A DNA stretch of 64,000 nucleotides from Diadophis punctatus similis (lineage: Eukaryota > Chordata > Lepidosauria > Squamata > Dipsadidae): assembly GCA_023053685.1 (NCBI GenBank), contig JALIGW010000013.1:16930501-16994500 (forward strand), read 5' to 3'. A program made the translations under genes and the position numbers. Within the stretch, counting starts at the first letter, position 1, and each line of letters opens with the position of its first letter. Below the pieces are notes generated by a model. That model was not told where the DNA came from, made no database searches, and was given only the letters and a program-made list of their open reading frames with translations. Positions 62,201-64,000 of this stretch are shown in pieces.

Positions 62201-63808
62201 CTCAGTACAACACACTTCCACCGGGTGCATTGCTAGAAACCGAGACTTTTGGGGAGAAACAGGGACTTATTCCTCATCTGAATCCTTAGCCTGGATTGGG
62301 CGAGGGTCAGTGGGGGACATACTCAGTGGTTCATGTGGGGCTCATTCAGTGGGATGGCCACCTCCTCTTCTTCATACTCGGGCCCGTTGAGAGTGTCGCC
62401 TTCATCCACTGTGCTCAGTTCCCCAGCCGGAAGCGGCGGCTGCGGAGGCGGCGGCAGAGGAGGGAAGCTCCCGGCAGTATTGATGGTGATGCCGCCACCG
62501 CTGCACAGAGACAGGCCTGGAGCCCATCGCGAGCAAGCCCGGAGTCTTCTCCCATCCCGGGCTCATTAAAGGTGGGGAAGGGGTGGGAGGAGCCGGATGG
62601 CGGTGGCCGAGGCTGGCGGCCTCAGGAGCTTGGCAGCGGCCAGAGAACCAGGGGGACATTGCCCACCCGCAACGCAGCCCCCCGCAGCGGGAGCAGCAAG
62701 ACCGCGGCAGCGGTTCTTCTAGGAGGCTCCATCCGGCCTGAATGCTTCTCCCCATTCGATGATCCTAGGCTCCTGCCACCCGTTCCCCCTCCCCTCAGCA
62801 GCTTGAGAAACCTCGAATGTGCAAAAATGCCTGGGATCATCAGCGCACGTTTGTGGCTTCTCGGACCGCTGAAGGGATGGGAACTGAGATAGGTCCTGCC
62901 GCCCATTCCCCCTCCCCTCAGCAGCTTGAGAAGCCTTGAACGTGCGAAAATGCCTGGGATTATCACCGCACGTTCGTGGCTTCTCGGACTGCTGAAAGGA
63001 GGGGAATGGAGATAGCTCCTGCCGCCTGTTCTTTCAGCATCTCACACACTCCCTCAGCCATCCTCCCCTGCTTGGACTCACTGTGGGGTAGGAAGGCAGC
63101 GCATGCGCAGTGCTATAGAGTGGACCGCACCGGTAGAACCCACCACTGATCCAGACCCTCCAAAACCTTTTGTGAGAACAGGATGTGATTTTCTGTGGTC
63201 TTTGGAGGTTGAACAAGCATGCACATGCAGTGACCAAAGCTGCTTCACAAATGAAGGCCTCGTGCAACTCGCAGCAATCTGTCTACAAAAAAAAAAATAC
63301 TGCTGGAAAGTAAGCCTGAGGGTAAGAGGCACCAGGCTTGCACATCTTGGGGAACAGGATCAGGTGGCTTTTTTGAGTGGCAGTGGTGAGGCTAAGGACT
63401 GAAGTCGAGCTCTGGGCCCTCAACTTCAGGCCCAGCCTTGGGGCTGCCATCTAGTGCTGCTCTTCAGAGTGACCTAGATTGGCAGCTGGTAGGAGGGGGA
63501 GAGATAATTGTTTCTCTTTTGTTTGGGAGTGGGCATGTGACACATCAACCCTAAAGGATTTGCCATCTGTGTTATAGATTAATATGTAATAATTATAAAG
63601 AATTTGGGGCACTTTTGATTCCAACTTAGTTACCTCTGTCATCCTTTCGTTCCATTTTCAGAAGATTTAAAGTTACGCAACAGTTCAGCAGTTTCTCCAT
63701 TCCAGTGAGACTGGTGTTTAAACGTTCAGCAATAATCACTGAGGAGAGAGATTCACCTGACTCTCTCAGCAAGTCAAATATTCCAAATTCACAGGAAGTA
63801 AATATTAT
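44177..63808 (-). CDS. ASMT-like: ASMT-like methyltransferase gene, copy B (exons 2-8; exon 1 off the right edge)
   Basis: Second tandem copy of the same SAM-dependent O-methyltransferase gene. Coding segments, in transcript order, are 63634-63808, 59928-60057, 55646-55714, 53850-53968, 52481-52621, 52214-52336 and 44177-44385 with stop. Exon lengths match copy A exactly. Phases chain without stops through the C-terminal I-L-A-R-K ending shared with ASMT. The active-site motif reads L-F-D-W, so the catalytic His is replaced but the Asp is kept. In exon 8, two residues aligned with human N302 and Q306 are Leu and Asn. The intron before exon 8 is 7.8 kb and filled with CR1 and other repeats. 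The equivalent of A exon 1 should lie several kb right of 64000. SAM binding looks possible; ASMT activity is doubtful. Confidence 0.9.
44489..45148 (-). mobile_element. LINE 3' end with (AGAAT)n tail
   Basis: The minus-strand ORF at 44874-45149 carries [17 protein letters not shown] and S-K-R-R-Y-R-A-L, the C-terminus of a CR1/L2-like reverse transcriptase. The 3' end on the minus strand runs through CTTGGCCAATAAAG into an (ATTCT)n array (44489-44593). Matches the published pattern of snake CR1 LINEs seeding such arrays. Confidence 0.8.
45149..45188. repeat. Perfect 18-bp hairpin
   Basis: Arms 45149-45166 and 45171-45188 are perfect inverted copies around ATAA, exactly at the 5' border of the LINE fragment. 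Confidence 0.95.
45189..46250. other. Intron 7 of copy B, no feature seen
   Basis: Apart from a G17 run (45811-45827) I see no gene or named repeat. Confidence 0.6.
46251..46468. repeat. Copy B counterpart of 3706-3920
   Basis: Nearly identical to the copy A segment. In B it is separated from the next homologous block (51141) by 4.67 kb of inserted DNA. Confidence 0.6.
46469..47189. other. Copy B-specific DNA, unassigned
   Basis: Part of the 4.67 kb missing from copy A. No ORF or repeat that I can name. Confidence 0.4.
47190..47284 (+). repeat. (AAT)n(AAC)n microsatellite at a CR1 tail
   Basis: Trinucleotide array directly at the 3' end of the CR1 element, consistent with growth from its tail. 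Confidence 0.9.
47285..51140 (-). mobile_element. CR1 LINE, copy B only, decayed
   Basis: Minus-strand pieces give the endonuclease start ([12 protein letters not shown]), reverse transcriptase ([24 protein letters not shown]) and C-terminus (Y-C-I-Q-F-C-S-P). The 3' end reads GGTTGGACTAGAAGACC to CCAACTCTG, the CR1 terminus. Many stops. A hAT element (50322-50754) and a partial one (about 47345-47776) interrupt it. Confidence 0.88.
50322..50754. mobile_element. hAT-type element in the CR1
   Basis: CAGTGATGGCGAAAC and GGTTCACCATCACTG ends; perfect 8-bp duplication CTATATAC (50314-50321, 50755-50762). Same family as 9261-9742. Confidence 0.93.
51141..51925 (+). mobile_element. LINE 3' fragment (copy B counterpart of 3921-4690)
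   Basis: Same sequence and ending (CTAATCAATAAAGACTC) as in copy A, with small indels. Confidence 0.5.
52214..52336 (-). CDS. ASMT-like: ASMT-like copy B, exon 7 (altered active site)
   Basis: 123 nt with intact borders. The active-site segment is A-R-V-L-F-D-W; the catalytic His of ASMT is Phe while the neighbouring Asp and the Arg three residues before the His position are present. Copy A differs at two adjacent codons here (I-N). Confidence 0.94.
52481..52621 (-). CDS. ASMT-like: ASMT-like copy B, exon 6
   Basis: 141 nt with intact borders. It keeps G-S-C-G-A-L-S and F-D-L-P-E-V. Y-P-H-C replaces the Y-P-N-C of copy A. Confidence 0.94.
53850..53968 (-). CDS. ASMT-like: ASMT-like copy B, exon 5
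   Basis: 119 nt, borders identical to copy A (ATTCTAG|GTC and GGTG|GTAAGT). One difference from A gives Tyr for Phe in the helix before N-E-A-W. It ends in the Y-D-I-G-G half of the SAM motif. Confidence 0.93.
54243..54320. other. 78-bp filler at a deletion junction in copy B
   Basis: Between CAGATCAAAA and GATACCCTTTGG copy B has 78 bp of GC-rich sequence unlike anything I could place, where copy A has 3.1 kb (7660-10762). Confidence 0.7.
54508..55466. mobile_element. hAT-type element, copy B only
   Basis: TAAAGTGACCAG and CTGGTCACCTTA ends; perfect 8-bp duplication TTATAGTA (54500-54507, 55467-55474). The unoccupied site is at 10942-10949 in copy A. Same family as 13465-14235. Confidence 0.95.
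55646..55714 (-). CDS. ASMT-like: ASMT-like copy B, exon 4
   Basis: 69 nt with intact borders. It ends L-F-E-A-F-Y-R where A has F-F-E-A-L-Y-R; both differences change the protein. A hAT element (54508-55466) sits 179 bp downstream of its donor in this copy only. Confidence 0.9.
56184..56408 (-). mobile_element. tRNA-derived SINE, copy B only
   Basis: The minus strand starts AGTGGTGCAGTGG, has an A-box-like TGGTTAAATGC and a B-box-like GTTCAAATCTC, then a body rich in GGTTGACTCAGCC and GGACCCAGATTG. A well-known squamate SINE type. Confidence 0.8.
57066..57597 (-). mobile_element. L1 ORF2 C-terminal fragment, copy B only
   Basis: The minus strand reads E-L-F-L-L-G-I-F-K, then L-H-I-T-T-A-A-R-I and I-W-E-K-W-Y-K-W, matching the end of the L1 at 28745-30208 in the same order. 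Ends in an A-rich tail near 57066. Confidence 0.8.
57817..58512 (-). mobile_element. Solo LTR, complete, copy B
   Basis: TG...CA ends with 5-bp duplication CCTTA (57812-57816, 58513-58517). 696 bp. Copy A keeps only its right 473 bp. No coding sequence. Confidence 0.82.
58558..59550. mobile_element. hAT-type element present in both copies (B)
   Basis: CAGTGGTGGCCAAC and GGCCACCCCTG ends; perfect 8-bp duplication TCTTAAAT (58550-58557, 59551-59558). Orthologous to 11941-12814. Confidence 0.92.
59928..60057 (-). CDS. ASMT-like: ASMT-like copy B, exon 3
   Basis: 130 nt, borders as in copy A. It reads S-D-I-A-Y-P-G where A has S-D-I-F-Y-P-G, from two adjacent base changes; otherwise identical to A. 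Confidence 0.92.
60193..60778 (+). mobile_element. CR1 LINE 3' fragment, copy B only
   Basis: The 166-codon ORF at 60235-60735 is the CR1 reverse transcriptase C-terminus ([11 protein letters not shown], then [11 protein letters not shown] and [11 protein letters not shown]). Ends with the CR1 terminus and (ATT)n. Inserted within a few bases of the site used by the hAT at 13465 in copy A. Confidence 0.88.
60785..61030 (+). mobile_element. RTE-like LINE fragment (copy B counterpart of 14250-14480)
   Basis: Same F-G-H-I-I-R-R type phrase after small changes; ancestral to both copies. Confidence 0.4.
61590..63148. mobile_element. hAT-type element, 1.56 kb, copy B only
   Basis: CAGGGGTGGGTTCC and AACCCACCACTG ends; perfect 8-bp duplication ATCCAGAC (61582-61589, 63149-63156). 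Copy A has the unoccupied site at 15080-15087. Internal inverted blocks near 62640-63010. Confidence 0.93.
63634..63808 (-). CDS. ASMT-like: ASMT-like copy B, exon 2
   Basis: 175 nt with the same acceptor (TTTCAG|ATA) and donor (AGAG|GTAACT) as copy A. It encodes I-I-F-T-S-C-E-F-G. Replacement differences from A are S-S-V-I-I, C-V-T-L and M-E-R-K. Confidence 0.93.
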
Positions 63809-64000
63809 CTGAAAAGAAATGGAGAGATGTACCAACAGGAGAAAGTTTGGGAAAGGATGGTTTTCCTTTCATTATTTAATTTTGTCTCCTCCAAAATATA
63901 TGTAAAATACCTGGATAGCTTATGAACAAGGATGAGTGAAAGTCCAATAATTATAAAACATTTACAAAGGAAGAGAGACTATTTTAATTAGATGTGTTTT

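Noticed and set aside
5633..63808. ASMTL instead of ASMT
   Set aside because: No maf-like N-terminal domain; exon 1 starts M-G-S-x-E as in ASMT and exon 3 is closer to ASMT.

Overview
The window is intron and intergenic DNA from a squamate reptile, most likely a snake. It is dense in CR1/L3, L1, RTE-like and R4-like LINE fragments, tRNA-type SINEs, solo LTRs and many short hAT-type elements with perfect 8-bp target-site duplications. It also carries pentanucleotide microsatellites of the (AGAAT)n and (AGATT)n type found at snake LINE 3' ends. No bacterial features are present.

The only host genes I can support are two tandem, head-to-tail copies of an acetylserotonin O-methyltransferase (ASMT)-like gene, both on the minus strand. 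Copy B (right) shows exons 2 to 8 (63808 down to 44177); its exon 1 lies beyond the right edge. Copy A (left) shows exons 1 to 7 (22179 down to 5633); its exon 8 lies beyond the left edge. All internal exons have canonical GT/AG borders, matching phases and no stop codons. Joined on paper, the eight exons make 1038 nt, or 345 codons plus stop, the length I recall for human ASMT. Exon 1 (24 codons, 22108-22179) is too short to appear as a long ORF and was found by its splice donor and its similarity to the ASMT N-terminus.

The copies are about 98% identical in exons 2 to 7. I counted 15 differences in 757 nt, 11 replacement and 4 silent, which is close to neutral. Both keep the SAM-binding framework, but both have lost the catalytic histidine of the L-H-D-W motif (F-D-W in B, I-N-W in A). 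Copy B exon 8 also replaces two residues known from human ASMT as acceptor-site contacts. They look like ASMT-derived paralogs that no longer work, or no longer work as ASMT.

Layout: 1-3700 repeats (foldback element, AT-rich tract, R4-like LINE); 3706-16115 copy A exons 7 to 2 and introns; 16180-22100 intron 1 of A (L3 LINE, LTRs, 1.35-kb hAT); 22108-22179 exon 1 of A; 22180-44176 about 22 kb between the genes (TA-flanked palindromic elements, a hAT split by L1, polypyrimidine tracts, a repeat-poor island near 37.1-39.8 kb, minisatellites); 44177-64000 copy B. Comparing A with B gives clean filled/empty insertion sites, one site hit independently in each copy, and two large deletions, so the history of the duplication can be read directly.
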